Shown here piece after piece: positions 1 through 9,704 of a DNA stretch of 64,000 nt. The first letter of the stretch is position 1, and every line of letters starts with the position of its first letter. A program made the position numbers and the translations under genes. This stretch comes from Sphingobacterium arenae. Lineage in GTDB: Bacteria; Bacteroidota; Bacteroidia; Sphingobacteriales; Sphingobacteriaceae. Where the stretch lies: assembly GCF_014692505.1 (NCBI RefSeq), contig NZ_JACNYK010000006.1, positions 1 through 64,000 on the forward strand, read 5' to 3'. The notes beneath the pieces were generated by a model. That model was given only the letters and a program-made list of their open reading frames with translations. It was not told the DNA's origin and ran no database searches.

Positions 1-125
1 AGGATTTGGCAAAAGATATTCAAGGCGGCGGCGGCGGACAGCCGTTCTTTGCTACGGCCGGAGGGAAATTGGTCGAGGGACTCCCCAAGGCGATTGCCCG
101 GGCGAAGGATTTCGTGAAAAAATAA
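1..125 (+). CDS. alaS: Alanyl-tRNA synthetase, C-terminal fragment
   Basis: Only the last 40 codons lie in the window (reading frame from base 3, stop TAA at 123-125). The fragment reads DLAKDIQGGGGGQPFFATAGG and then a short helix ending in VKK. The run of glycines followed by QPFFATAGG is the signature of the C-terminal DHHA1 domain of AlaRS, the end of the enzyme that charges tRNA-Ala. The start, catalytic core and editing domain lie outside the window. A stray DHHA1-containing protein is possible, but the Gly-rich ending is very characteristic of AlaRS. Confidence 0.85.
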   Translation, partial: DLAKDIQGGGGGQPFFATAGGKLVEGLPKAIARAKDFVKK

Positions 126-209
126 TAAAAATGAAGAGCCGTCTATCTAAACGAACTAGAAAGAGATAGAATTAATAGATTTATATTATAACTATATACA
201 ACGCAAGTA

Positions 210-1349
210 ATGAACGATAAAATATGGTTATCCTCTCCACATATGGGTGGTAACGAGTTAAAGTATGTGCACGACGCGTTCGATGCAAATTGGGTGGCGC
301 CCTTGGGGCCAAACGTGAACGGATTTGAAAGCGACATTGAGTCTTTTTTGAAAGCTGATGTGAAGGTCGCGGTATTATCGGCCGGTACGGCAGCCCTGCA
401 TTTGGCATTGATCGAATGTGGTGTAGGCTATGGCGATGAGGTCATTTGCCAATCGATGACATTTTCGGCATCGGCTAACCCGATTGCGTATCAAGGTGCG
501 ATCCCGGTGTTTGTAGATTCGGAGCCGAATACCTGGAATATGTGTCCAAATCATCTACGAGAAGCTATCCGTGACCGCTTCTCCAAAGGCAAAAAGCCCA
601 AAGCGATTATCGTAGTGCATCTGTATGGTATGCCAGCGAAGATGGATGAGATTTTGGCAGTAGCAAAAGAGTTTGATATCCCCGTTATCGAGGATGCGGC
701 AGAAGCATTAGGGTCTACATACAAAGGTACAGCCTGTGGCACCTTTGGACGTTTTGGTGTATTGAGCTTTAACGGAAACAAAATCATCACAACGTCAGGT
801 GGTGGGGCACTGGTCTGCCATTCACAAGAAGATAAAGATAAAGCGGTATTTCTTTCTACACAAGCACGCGACGAAGCGCCGCATTATCAACACTCCTACA
901 TCGGCTACAACTACCGCATGTCCAACATCTGCGCCGGTATTGGTCGTGGACAGATGGAAGTATTGGCCGATCGTGTTCAGGCACGACGTAAGATGCATGA
1001 TTTTTATGTGGAGCTGTTTAAAGATGTAGATGGTGTATCGGTATTTTCCGAACCTTCAACTGATTATTTCGCTAACCATTGGCTGTCGGCTATCCTAATC
1101 GATCCAGTTGTTGTCGGGAGAACGAGAGAGGATTTGCGTCTTACCTTTTTAAATGATAATATCGAGTCCCGTCCTTTATGGAAACCTATGCATTTACAGC
1201 CTGTTTTTGCTGAAGCTCCTTATTATGGAGAAAATGTTGCGGAAACCCTGTTTGATAATGGCCTTTGTTTACCTTCAGGATCAAACTTAACGGACGCAGA
1301 AACGGAGAGGATTAAAACGGTCATTAGGCAGTTTTTTAATAAAGGATAA
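210..1349 (+). CDS. DegT/DnrJ/EryC1/StrS-family sugar aminotransferase
   Basis: A 379-residue fold-type I PLP enzyme that transaminates a nucleotide-linked keto sugar, usually for polysaccharide or glycan precursors. Visible motifs are the phosphate-binding loop SAGTAALHLAL (about residues 57-67), the PLP pyridine-contacting Asp in VIEDAAEALGS (D162) and the Schiff-base lysine in SFNGNKIITTSGGG (K191). Length is normal for the family and the protein looks intact. The ATG at 210 is kept because WLSSPHMGGNE is a typical N-terminus of this family. The next two genes encode polysaccharide export components, so a role in EPS or capsule sugar synthesis is inferred. The exact substrate (for example a 4-keto-6-deoxy-HexNAc) cannot be read from the sequence. 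Confidence 0.88.
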   Translation: MNDKIWLSSPHMGGNELKYVHDAFDANWVAPLGPNVNGFESDIESFLKADVKVAVLSAGTAALHLALIECGVGYGDEVICQSMTFSASANPIAYQGAIPVFVDSEPNTWNMCPNHLREAIRDRFSKGKKPKAIIVVHLYGMPAKMDEILAVAKEFDIPVIEDAAEALGSTYKGTACGTFGRFGVLSFNGNKIITTSGGGALVCHSQEDKDKAVFLSTQARDEAPHYQHSYIGYNYRMSNICAGIGRGQMEVLADRVQARRKMHDFYVELFKDVDGVSVFSEPSTDYFANHWLSAILIDPVVVGRTREDLRLTFLNDNIESRPLWKPMHLQPVFAEAPYYGENVAETLFDNGLCLPSGSNLTDAETERIKTVIRQFFNKG

Positions 1350-1388
1350 CTTATACGATAATAATTCGCGTGTATTAACGAAAAACAC

Positions 1389-1396
1389 TATTTTTG
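1389..1396 (+). promoter_or_regulatory. Bacteroidota -7 promoter element (TAnnTTTG) before the wza-like gene
   Basis: TATTTTTG matches the TAnnTTTG consensus exactly and lies about 64 bases before the ATG at 1460. A clear -33 TTTG/TTG is not obvious at normal spacing. A TTG codon at 1394 that opens the longest possible frame falls inside this element, which argues that the frame really starts at 1460. Confidence 0.5.
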
Positions 1397-1459
1397 TGCA
1401 AAATAAACAGAATTTTGGAAAGGTTTTTGCCATTGCAATCTCATATAAAAGTAAAAGAT

Positions 1460-2239
1460 ATGTCTAAACGTATTCTTGGAGCGATATCAACGCTATTCAC
1501 CGTGACTATTTTGTTTTGCACTTCTTGTGCGAGTAAAAAGAATCTGGTATATTTTCAACCTGATTCGGTGGAGTTGAATACTATGTATGAATTGAACGCG
1601 CCCAAGTTGCAGCCAGGAGATATTTTGGCGATCTCGGTGACGGCAGATGATGTGCGGGCAACGCTACCCTTTAATCAGGTTTCGCCGTATCAAGGAGGCA
1701 CTGGAACGATACAGGCGACAAATCCGTTTATTCCAACTTATGCCATCGATGCTAATGGCGAGATTGATTTCCCGAAAGTGGGCAAGGTCAAGTTGGCAGG
1801 TAAGACACGAACCCAAGCTATGGATATGCTACGACAAGAAGTCGGGAAATATATCGTTGACCCCGGTGTCTCGATGGTAGTACGTAATTTTCGGGTAACG
1901 GTGTTGGGTGAGGTGGCCCGTCCGGGTACTTTTACAATTGAGAATGATCGAGTTACTATTTTAGAAGCTTTAGGATTGGCTGGCGATATGACGATCTATG
2001 GAGAACGTAATAATGTATTGATCATCCGGGAGCAGGATGGAAAGAAGGAAGAATTTCGGCTGGATTTGAGAAAGCGAGAAGCGATGAATTCCCCCGCTTA
2101 CTATTTGACGCAGAACGATGTGGTCTATGTGGAGCCGAATGGAGCGCGTATACAAAACTCAAAATATAGCGCAAACACGTCTATTTTTGTTTCTGTCATC
2201 GGTTTGATCGTTACCGTGATATCCGTAGCAACCCGTTAA
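1460..2239 (+). CDS. Wza-like polysaccharide export lipoprotein
   Basis: A 259-residue outer-membrane export lipoprotein (poly_export/SLBB family). It begins MSKRILGAISTLF and has a signal peptide ending in TSC, with the likely lipidated Cys at residue 23. The poly_export domain follows (LQPGDILAISV onward), then an SLBB-like repeat (VTVLGEVARPGTFTI) and a C-terminal hydrophobic helix that can cross the outer membrane, as in Wza. The frame can be extended to a TTG at 1394, but that codon lies inside the promoter and would bury the lipoprotein signal, so ATG 1460 is chosen. The Wzc-like kinase follows after 30 bases. Together they would form the trans-envelope channel for exopolysaccharide or capsule. 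Confidence 0.9.
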   Translation: MSKRILGAISTLFTVTILFCTSCASKKNLVYFQPDSVELNTMYELNAPKLQPGDILAISVTADDVRATLPFNQVSPYQGGTGTIQATNPFIPTYAIDANGEIDFPKVGKVKLAGKTRTQAMDMLRQEVGKYIVDPGVSMVVRNFRVTVLGEVARPGTFTIENDRVTILEALGLAGDMTIYGERNNVLIIREQDGKKEEFRLDLRKREAMNSPAYYLTQNDVVYVEPNGARIQNSKYSANTSIFVSVIGLIVTVISVATR

Positions 2240-2269
2240 CTTAAATATCCAAGAGCAGCAAGCATTTTT

Positions 2270-4678
2270 ATGAAAAATACGCCTTACCCTAAAGTAAAAG
2301 AGTCGGACGATCAGGAGTTAAACCTCAAGCAGATTTTTGAACAATATGCCTTCTATTGGAAGTGGTTTATTATTTCGGTTGTAGCCTGCTTATTTATAGC
2401 ATTCGTTTACTTGCGCTATGCGCAAAAAGTATACAACACAAGCGCCAAAATCCTCCTGCAGGATGAGAAGAAGGCTTCAGGCGATATGGCGGGATTGTCC
2501 GAATTAGCGACGATGGCCGGTATGGGAAGTTCTTCGGCGGCTTTCGTGAATGACCAGATGGAGGTCTTGCGCTCCCGTCGGTTGATGCGCAAGGTGGTAG
2601 AGACGAACCGACTTTATCTTTCGTATTATACGAAAGGAAATATCAAGTCGTCAGAGGTATTGGAAAAGCAAGCGCCGCTGAAAGTGATGCTACTCGAACC
2701 AGATCATGCACGACTAGATTCAGTCGCTTATACATTTATAATAAATAAGAAAGGGGACAGCTATAAAATAAAGGATAAGTTGGAAGGGACGAGGGACTAT
2801 ACATTGGGAAGCAAACTAGAAACTCCTATTGGTCCGATTAGTTTGGTGCCCCAAGAAACCAATAAGCTTTGGGAAGGCGATTTGCTGGTGAGTTATATTC
2901 CAACAGATATTACGGTCGATATTTTACGGAATATGGTTCAAATTACACCGAATAAAGAAACGCAGTCCTTTTTGGTGAATTTCTCGATGGACTATCCCCT
3001 AATTGCGAAATCGGAGTTGATTTTAAACTCGCTCATCGATCAGTATAATGAAGATGTGACCTACGATAAGGCACAGGTGACAAGAGCAACATCGAAGTTT
3101 ATTACCTCGCGATTGGATCTTATTGCTCGGGATTTAGCGGAAGCGGACTCTAAAGTAGCCGACTTTAAGGACCGGAACAGCTTGATGGATATGCAGGAAG
3201 AAGCACGCTTGTATATGCAGAATGCAACTGCCAACGAACAGAAATTAGTAGAATACCAGACACAGTTAAGCTTGGCCGATATGATGGGCGAGGCGACTTC
3301 TGGGACAGAATACAATTTATTGCCGTCTAATATTGGTTTAACGGATCCATCGATACAAGCGAATATCAACAGTTACAACGACTTGGTGTTGGAACGGGAC
3401 GATTTATTGAAATCGGCGACACCAGATAACCCGGTGGTGCAACAGTTGAACAGTAATATTGCCCAGATTAATAGGAATCTACAGGTCTCCTTAGACAATT
3501 ATCGGAAGGTATTGCAGGGCAACGTCGATGCATTACAGGGGCAGAAAAGTAAGTTTGAAGGTAAACTCAATCAGATGCCGGATCAAGAGCGTGGCTTTAA
3601 AGATATTTCCCGCCAGCAGCAGATTGTGGAGACGATTTATTTGTTCTTATTGCAGAAACGGGAAGAAACGGAGATTAAAGCGGCGGCGACTCCGGCGAAT
3701 ATAAAAATTGTGGATGCGGCGTATGGCTATAAGTTGCCTGTGGCTCCTCGAAAAATGCTGGTAATGCTCGGCGCGTTGATTCTGGGCTTCTTGATACCCT
3801 TCGCCATTCTATACATCAAATTCTTACTAGACAACAAAATACACTCCCGTAAAGATATCGAAGAAGCGATGCATGCACCTATTTTGGGTGAAATACCCAC
3901 CTCTGACCATCCGATTATCGAAGATAACGACCGTTCTTCGCTTGCGGAGGCCATTCGTATCCTGCGGACGAATATCACCTTTATGCTAGGCAACAGCAAG
4001 AAAAGTGAATCTGCGGTCTTATACGTAACATCAACCACTTCCGGTGAAGGTAAATCTTTCATCGCAACCAACCTCGCGAAGATTCTGTCGATGTCGGGCA
4101 AAAAAGTCTTGTTGATCGGTGCGGATATCCGTTCACCGAAAGTATTGGATTATTTAGGGTTATCGCACTTACAGCATACCAACATCGGGATTACGCAATA
4201 CCTCGTAAACCCGGAGATGTCGGTATCCAATATTGTGATCCAGAAACCGGCACCGTATAATTTTGATATCATCTATTCGGGCTATATCGCACCAAATCCA
4301 GCAGAGTTACTCATGAACGGGCACTTTGCAGATTTGATCGCTTTTGGACGAATGCAGTACGATTATGTGATTGTGGATACGGCACCGGTGAGTATGGTAA
4401 CCGATACGTTATTGATTGCGGAGCATGCCGACATGACTATATTTGTGACCCGTGCAAACTACTTAGACAAACGCTTATTGAATATTCCGAAGGAACTCTA
4501 CGAAGAGGGCAAGTTGAAGAATATGGCGGTTGTTATTAACGATGTGGACTTCAAACGGGGCTATGGCTATGGTTACGGTTATGGCTATGGTTACGGAGAA
4601 GGGCAGGAGGTTTCGTTACGTAAACGCCTTTGGAATATTATCAGAGGCAAGAGTAATAAACCTAAGCTTAGAGGTTAA
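2270..4678 (+). CDS. Wzc-like polysaccharide co-polymerase / BY-type tyrosine kinase
   Basis: An 802-residue inner-membrane protein controlling polysaccharide chain length and export. A Wzz-type N-terminus carries a transmembrane helix (about 32-50), followed by a large periplasmic coiled-coil region and a second helix (about 496-517). The cytoplasmic BY-kinase has Walker A STTSGEGKS (K595), Walker A' LLIGADIRSP (D619) and Walker B YDYVIVDTAP (D703). The tail has six alternating Gly-Tyr units (Tyr 765, 767, 769, 771, 773, 775), which fits the Tyr-rich autophosphorylation cluster of this family. It lies 30 bases after the Wza-like gene and is followed by a terminator. No glycosyltransferases or flippase are seen nearby, so the rest of the pathway must lie elsewhere. 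Confidence 0.92.
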   Translation: MKNTPYPKVKESDDQELNLKQIFEQYAFYWKWFIISVVACLFIAFVYLRYAQKVYNTSAKILLQDEKKASGDMAGLSELATMAGMGSSSAAFVNDQMEVLRSRRLMRKVVETNRLYLSYYTKGNIKSSEVLEKQAPLKVMLLEPDHARLDSVAYTFIINKKGDSYKIKDKLEGTRDYTLGSKLETPIGPISLVPQETNKLWEGDLLVSYIPTDITVDILRNMVQITPNKETQSFLVNFSMDYPLIAKSELILNSLIDQYNEDVTYDKAQVTRATSKFITSRLDLIARDLAEADSKVADFKDRNSLMDMQEEARLYMQNATANEQKLVEYQTQLSLADMMGEATSGTEYNLLPSNIGLTDPSIQANINSYNDLVLERDDLLKSATPDNPVVQQLNSNIAQINRNLQVSLDNYRKVLQGNVDALQGQKSKFEGKLNQMPDQERGFKDISRQQQIVETIYLFLLQKREETEIKAAATPANIKIVDAAYGYKLPVAPRKMLVMLGALILGFLIPFAILYIKFLLDNKIHSRKDIEEAMHAPILGEIPTSDHPIIEDNDRSSLAEAIRILRTNITFMLGNSKKSESAVLYVTSTTSGEGKSFIATNLAKILSMSGKKVLLIGADIRSPKVLDYLGLSHLQHTNIGITQYLVNPEMSVSNIVIQKPAPYNFDIIYSGYIAPNPAELLMNGHFADLIAFGRMQYDYVIVDTAPVSMVTDTLLIAEHADMTIFVTRANYLDKRLLNIPKELYEEGKLKNMAVVINDVDFKRGYGYGYGYGYGYGEGQEVSLRKRLWNIIRGKSNKPKLRG
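4559..4594 (+). repeat. Six in-frame GGYTAY hexanucleotides coding Gly-Tyr repeats
   Basis: Units GGCTAT or GGTTAC/GGTTAT are repeated six times in the tail of the Wzc-like kinase and code (Gly-Tyr)6. The third bases vary between units, so the array has been partly randomised, but it could still change length by slippage in steps of one Tyr. Confidence 0.8.
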
Positions 4679-4702
4679 CGAAAAATAAGCACAAACATGC
4701 AG

Positions 4703-4736
4703 GGGCTGTATCTTACACGAAGGTACAGCCCTTTTT
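4703..4736 (+). terminator. Rho-independent terminator after the wzc-like gene
   Basis: GGGCTGTATCTT (4703-4714) pairs with AAGGTACAGCCC (4720-4731) with one wobble and a 5-base loop, followed by TTTTT. It lies 25 bases after the wzc-like stop codon. Confidence 0.85.
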
Positions 4737-4902
4737 ACTTGTCCTGACAGTTCCGAATTTTATATTCCTGTACCGGACGATGTTTTATGTTTTTAGCGAG
4801 GCGACGTCATCTCGATTGGAGATCGATTGTTTGCCATAACTTAATACTGAAGTAACCATAGGGTAATTCGCAAGGCAGACCTTTGCCCCAAATAATGTAT
4901 CC

Positions 4903-7900
4903 ATGAAATACCCGTTACTTTCTGTATTATTGCTCTTTTTTATCCCCACTATTTATGCGCAAAGCATAAAAGGAACCGTTACCAATGAAGCCGGTGAACC
5001 GCTTTCACAAGTTACCATTAAAGACGCTGCTAGTAATCGCGGAACCCTATCCGATTCGGCAGGAAATTATGTTATCGTATTGCGCACCGGCAGTAGCCAG
5101 TTGAAGTTTTCGGCAATTGGGTATGCCGAGAAAGAAGTTGAAATCGGTCATCAACAAATTTTGAATGTCGTTCTGCAGGAAGATTATGTAGACTTGAACG
5201 AAGTCGTGGTGATCGGCTATGGTTCCATGAAAAAGAAAGACCTGACGGGCGCGGTAAGTACGCTGAGCGGTGATAAATTAGAGTATATTAATGGAACGCA
5301 ATTGTCACAAGAGTTACAAGGGCTGATCCCCGGTGTCACGGTAACAAGAAACAGTAGTTTGCCCGGAGCTGGAGCCGATATAAAAATCAGAGGGGTAACC
5401 ACGATTAGCGACAGTAGCCCTTTAATTATAGTTGATGGTGTTCCGTACACCAACATAGATGATATTTCGTCCAACGATATTCAGGATATTACGGTTTTAA
5501 AAGATGCAGCATCCGCCTCTATTTATGGTGCTCGTGCGGCGGCCGGTGTGATATTAATTACAACGAAGAATGCGGTGGCAGGTACTACCCGACTAGAAGC
5601 CGATCTGAATATGGGGATAGATCGGATTCCCACGTTCCCCCGAAGTGTCGGTGCCACGCGTTATTTACAAATGGGGAATGAAGCGATGTGGAATGATGCC
5701 GGCAATCCCGAAGGAGCGGAGTATCCGCTGTATTCGCAAGATGATGTCGAAAACTGGTTGAATTATAACAAGACCGATCCGAATAACTACCCCGTGACCG
5801 ATTGGATTGATTTATTGATTAAAGATGTAGCACCACGCCAAAGACATGGGCTAACGTTCGCTCATGGAGGCGAAAAAGTAAATAATCGCATTTCTTTAAA
5901 TTATGAGAATACAGAAGCCTTATATGATAACCGGAATTATGAACGGATCATAGCTCGAGCAAATAATCAGATCAAGTTCTCCAGTAAGTTTAAAGCAAAT
6001 TTTGACGTTACTTTAAACCATTCTTTGAGTAATAACCCCACGTCCAATCCGATAAACTCCGCGCATAAATATGCGCCCGTTTATGCCGCCTTGTGGTCTG
6101 ACGGCCGTATAGCAGGCGGTAAAGATGGGTCCAATATGTACGCTGATATTCAAGGCGGTGGTTTTGATAAAACGACACACAGTAAATTTAATGGCCGCCT
6201 GTCCTTAGCATATCAACCGATAGAAGGGTTGACGTTTACAGGAACGCTTTCCCCCTTCTTCCATTTCGAAAAAGGTAAGAATTTCGTTCAGAAATTGCCC
6301 TGGTATGATGCCGACGACCCGACGATATTAGGTGGGTATATCTCCGGGCATAATAAAACAAATTTATATGAAACCCGCGCCGAAGTTCGTACGATGACCA
6401 AGCAATTTATTGCAAACTATGGAAAGAGACTCGAATTGCACAACCTGAACCTCATGGCAGGTTATGAGGACTTCACGTATAAAAGAGAGGCGTTGAACGC
6501 ACAAAGTGAGGATTTTGAGCTGTCAGGCTTTCCCTATCTGAATCTCGGAAACCGAAATGCTATGCTTAATTCGGGTAACGCAATGGAGTCGGCTTACCGC
6601 TCCCTCTTTGGTCGATTATTGTATGATTACGATAACAGATATTACCTACAGGCAAACTTTCGCTATGATGGTTCGTCCAGGTTCCATCCCGATCACCGCT
6701 GGGCGCTGTTTCCTTCCGTATCGGTAGGCTGGTCAATTTCTGAAGAATCTTTTATGAAAGATATAGATCGGATTTCGCTGTTGAAAATCCGAGGATCGTA
6801 TGGTAATCTCGGAAATGAACGCATTGGGTATTACCCATACCAATCCACGATTGGTTTCTTCACGGCACCTTTTTATCAAGGGGATAATATCGTATCTAAA
6901 ACAACCGCTGCGCAAGTGGCTTATGCTATACAGGATATCAGTTGGGAAACAACAGAATCATGGAATATTGGTCTGGATGGAGGTTTCTTCGAGCATCGTT
7001 TAAGTTTAATGGCCGATTATTACGTGAAGAGCACCCGGGATATGTTGTTAGAATTGGAGGTTCCTGACTATTTAGGTTTTGATAACCCCGACCAAAATAC
7101 AGGGATTATGAAAACACGGGGCTGGGAATTTGTTCTCAATTGGAGCGATCGCATAGGGAATGATTTTCGCTATTCCGCATCCGTCAATCTTTCGGATTTT
7201 AAGTCGACCATGGGGTATCTGGGAGGTACCGTTTTTACGGGAGATCAGATCATACGGGAGGGTAGTCAGTATCATGAATGGTTTGGTTATATCTCGGACG
7301 GCCTGTTTCAAACGCAGGAACAAGTCGATAATGCCGCGCTGCTGCATAATGCCGTGAAACCGGGTGATGTACGCTATCGTGATATATCCGGACCGGACGG
7401 TGTGCCGGATGGTGCCATTACCCCTGAATACGATAAGGTGTTGTTGGGCGGTTCTCTTCCCCGTTATACCTATGGCGGAAATATCTCGGTTGGTTACAAA
7501 GCCTTTGATCTTTCTGCCATATTTCAGGGTGTCGGTAAGCAATCTAGCCGCTTAGCCCCCAATATGATACAGCCATTTGAGTCGACTTGGACAAGCCCGT
7601 CCACCTATTATGACGGGAACTATTGGAGCCTATACAATACCGTCGCGCAGAATGAAAACGCGCGTTTTCCAAGGCTATCACATCAAAGTGCCAAGAATAA
7701 TAATTATGAGATGTCAGACTTTTGGTTATTCAAAGGAAATTATTTCCGGCTGAAGAATGTAATCCTCGGTTATAACCTGCCTAAAAGTTTCTTGGATCGT
7801 ATTGATATGAATGCCGTCCGCCTCTACGTATCCGGCACAGACTTGTTTTCCATAAGTGATTATCCGCCGGGCTATGATCCCGAATCGATTAACAGTTCTT

Positions 7901-7944
7901 ATATATCCAGTACGTATAGTATTGGATTAAATATCAAATTTTAA
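4903..7944 (+). CDS. SusC/RagA-type TonB-dependent outer-membrane transporter
   Basis: A 1013-residue outer-membrane barrel that imports a ligand captured with its SusD partner, using TonB energy. It has a signal peptide (MKYPLLSVLLLFFIPTIYAQ), a carboxypeptidase-regulatory-like domain (about 22-105), then the SusC hallmark EVVVIGYGSMKKKDLTGAVS and the plug with ASIYGARAAAGVILITTK. The barrel ends with an aromatic C-terminus (YSIGLNIKF). There is no N-terminal STN domain, so it is not expected to signal to a FecR protein, and no sigma/anti-sigma pair adjoins its start. The SusD gene follows after 6 bases and an exported metallophosphoesterase after that, which suggests a phosphate-bearing ligand (inference). 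Confidence 0.95.
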   Translation: MKYPLLSVLLLFFIPTIYAQSIKGTVTNEAGEPLSQVTIKDAASNRGTLSDSAGNYVIVLRTGSSQLKFSAIGYAEKEVEIGHQQILNVVLQEDYVDLNEVVVIGYGSMKKKDLTGAVSTLSGDKLEYINGTQLSQELQGLIPGVTVTRNSSLPGAGADIKIRGVTTISDSSPLIIVDGVPYTNIDDISSNDIQDITVLKDAASASIYGARAAAGVILITTKNAVAGTTRLEADLNMGIDRIPTFPRSVGATRYLQMGNEAMWNDAGNPEGAEYPLYSQDDVENWLNYNKTDPNNYPVTDWIDLLIKDVAPRQRHGLTFAHGGEKVNNRISLNYENTEALYDNRNYERIIARANNQIKFSSKFKANFDVTLNHSLSNNPTSNPINSAHKYAPVYAALWSDGRIAGGKDGSNMYADIQGGGFDKTTHSKFNGRLSLAYQPIEGLTFTGTLSPFFHFEKGKNFVQKLPWYDADDPTILGGYISGHNKTNLYETRAEVRTMTKQFIANYGKRLELHNLNLMAGYEDFTYKREALNAQSEDFELSGFPYLNLGNRNAMLNSGNAMESAYRSLFGRLLYDYDNRYYLQANFRYDGSSRFHPDHRWALFPSVSVGWSISEESFMKDIDRISLLKIRGSYGNLGNERIGYYPYQSTIGFFTAPFYQGDNIVSKTTAAQVAYAIQDISWETTESWNIGLDGGFFEHRLSLMADYYVKSTRDMLLELEVPDYLGFDNPDQNTGIMKTRGWEFVLNWSDRIGNDFRYSASVNLSDFKSTMGYLGGTVFTGDQIIREGSQYHEWFGYISDGLFQTQEQVDNAALLHNAVKPGDVRYRDISGPDGVPDGAITPEYDKVLLGGSLPRYTYGGNISVGYKAFDLSAIFQGVGKQSSRLAPNMIQPFESTWTSPSTYYDGNYWSLYNTVAQNENARFPRLSHQSAKNNNYEMSDFWLFKGNYFRLKNVILGYNLPKSFLDRIDMNAVRLYVSGTDLFSISDYPPGYDPESINSSYISSTYSIGLNIKF

Positions 7945-7950
7945 GTCAAG

Positions 7951-9651
7951 ATGATGAACATTTTTAAGAAATCACCTATACTATACCTGGCCGTTAGTTT
8001 GTTCTTTACATCGTGTGCTAAATTAGATTTGGTACCCCCATCGGAGGGATCCAGTGAAAACTGGTATACCGATCAAACCGAAATAGAGATGTCACTGAAT
8101 GATTTATACCGGACTTATGTATGGAATCTGGAAGTCAATTTTCAAACCGACCGATGGACGGATGATTGGGCGCAACGACTCGTGGTTTACGAATATTCTG
8201 CCGGAGCGATTACGAGTGAATGGGCAGAGAGCGAGGATACTTGGCTGAATACCTATAAGGGAATCAGTCGGGCAAACCGGATTATGGAGAGTTTAGAACG
8301 AGCTGCAGAAACCCTTCCCGAGGAAGTCATCAATAGATTACGAGCAGAAGCCGCCTTTTTTAGAGCGAATTTTTACGGACGTTTAATTACATTATACGGT
8401 GATGTGCCGTTCTTTAAACAAACCATTTCCATCGAAGAGGCCTTTGCGTTAGGGCGGCACGATGCAAAAGAGATACTGAAAGAAGTATATGCTGATTTTG
8501 ATTATGCCATTGAAAACTTGCCGGAAGAGAATAACGCTTCGGAAGTAAATCGTGTAAACAAGGGTGCGGCTATAGCGATGAAAGCCAGGGTAGCCTTATG
8601 GATGTCGGATTGGGAGGTTGTAAAGGAAGAAACACAGAAACTGATGGCGTCCGAAAAATATGCCTTGCATTCCGATTATGAACGTTATTTTCAATCAAAG
8701 AAAGCAGAGTCTGAAACGATCTTCTCTATACCAAGATCCCGTGATTTAAGTATCGTTTGGAGTTCGAAAAACTTTATGCCACGTACCATCGGTGGTAATG
8801 CTGTGGCGCAACCGTCGTGGGAATTGCTGGCCATCTATCCTTGTACGGATGGATTGCTGATCGATGAATCGCCGCTATTCAATCCGAAAGACCCTTTTGA
8901 AAATCGAGACCCCCGACTTGCCGCGACCATCGTCGAATTTGGATCCGAATTTTTAGGCGTTATCTATGATCCTGATCCGAGAGCAGAACGTGTCTTGAAC
9001 GTCAACACCGGGCAAATGGTAGAAAATAAAGATACAAAAGGATATACCCAACATGCGTCCTATAACGGCCTGCAGCTAAGAAAATATGCGGATCAAAACT
9101 GGCTTACCTACCAAGCCGATAACCCCGTTATTATTATGCGGTATGCGGATGTACTATTAATGTACGCAGAGGCGAAAATAGAACTGAATGATGTGGATCA
9201 ATCGGTATATGATGCCATCAATGAAGTGCGCGCAAGAGCCTACGGAGTAGGGGTTGGCGAGGTTAGTCAGTACCCTGCTATAGTCGAAAAAAATCAAAGC
9301 GAACTTCGAAAAGTTTTACGTATAGAACGAAGAATTGAATTTGCTTGGGAACAACGCAGATTTTGGGACCTTCATCGTTGGAAGGAATTTGAGAACGCTT
9401 TAGCCCGACCATATTATGGGTTGTTGCCTATCACCGAAATGAAAAGCAAGTTGATAAATACCGACTTATGGTTTTGGCCGATTACGCCGACCGTAGACGA
9501 GAACGGATACCCTAACCTGGATGAATTATATACCAAGGGATACAGTTCGAAGTTGGGTGATCGAAAATTTGATGCTAAGCAGTATCTTTGGCCCATTCCG
9601 AATAAAGAAATTTTAATTAATGATAACTTAGAACAAAATCCCGGTTATTAG
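7951..9651 (+). CDS. SusD/RagB-family surface ligand-binding lipoprotein
   Basis: A 566-residue lipoprotein. The N-terminus (MMNIFKKSPILYLAVSLFFTSCAK) ends in a lipobox with Cys 22. The mature part has the family's TPR-like helices (EVINRLRAEAAFFRANFYGRLITLYGDVP) and the C-terminal RIEFAWEQRRFWDLHRWKEFE ... YLWPIPNKE ... NPGY ending. It caps the SusC barrel and binds the substrate at the cell surface. Met1 or Met2 may be the true start. It lies 6 bases after susC and 53 bases before the metallophosphoesterase, clearly one unit. Confidence 0.94.
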   Translation: MMNIFKKSPILYLAVSLFFTSCAKLDLVPPSEGSSENWYTDQTEIEMSLNDLYRTYVWNLEVNFQTDRWTDDWAQRLVVYEYSAGAITSEWAESEDTWLNTYKGISRANRIMESLERAAETLPEEVINRLRAEAAFFRANFYGRLITLYGDVPFFKQTISIEEAFALGRHDAKEILKEVYADFDYAIENLPEENNASEVNRVNKGAAIAMKARVALWMSDWEVVKEETQKLMASEKYALHSDYERYFQSKKAESETIFSIPRSRDLSIVWSSKNFMPRTIGGNAVAQPSWELLAIYPCTDGLLIDESPLFNPKDPFENRDPRLAATIVEFGSEFLGVIYDPDPRAERVLNVNTGQMVENKDTKGYTQHASYNGLQLRKYADQNWLTYQADNPVIIMRYADVLLMYAEAKIELNDVDQSVYDAINEVRARAYGVGVGEVSQYPAIVEKNQSELRKVLRIERRIEFAWEQRRFWDLHRWKEFENALARPYYGLLPITEMKSKLINTDLWFWPITPTVDENGYPNLDELYTKGYSSKLGDRKFDAKQYLWPIPNKEILINDNLEQNPGY

Positions 9652-9704
9652 TAGGACAAGGACAAAATCGATAAAGAAAAATAGTTGATATCAATACCAT
9701 AAAC

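Noticed and set aside
7072..7542. 156-codon open frame on the minus strand within the first SusC gene
   Set aside because: Antisense of conserved barrel coding sequence.
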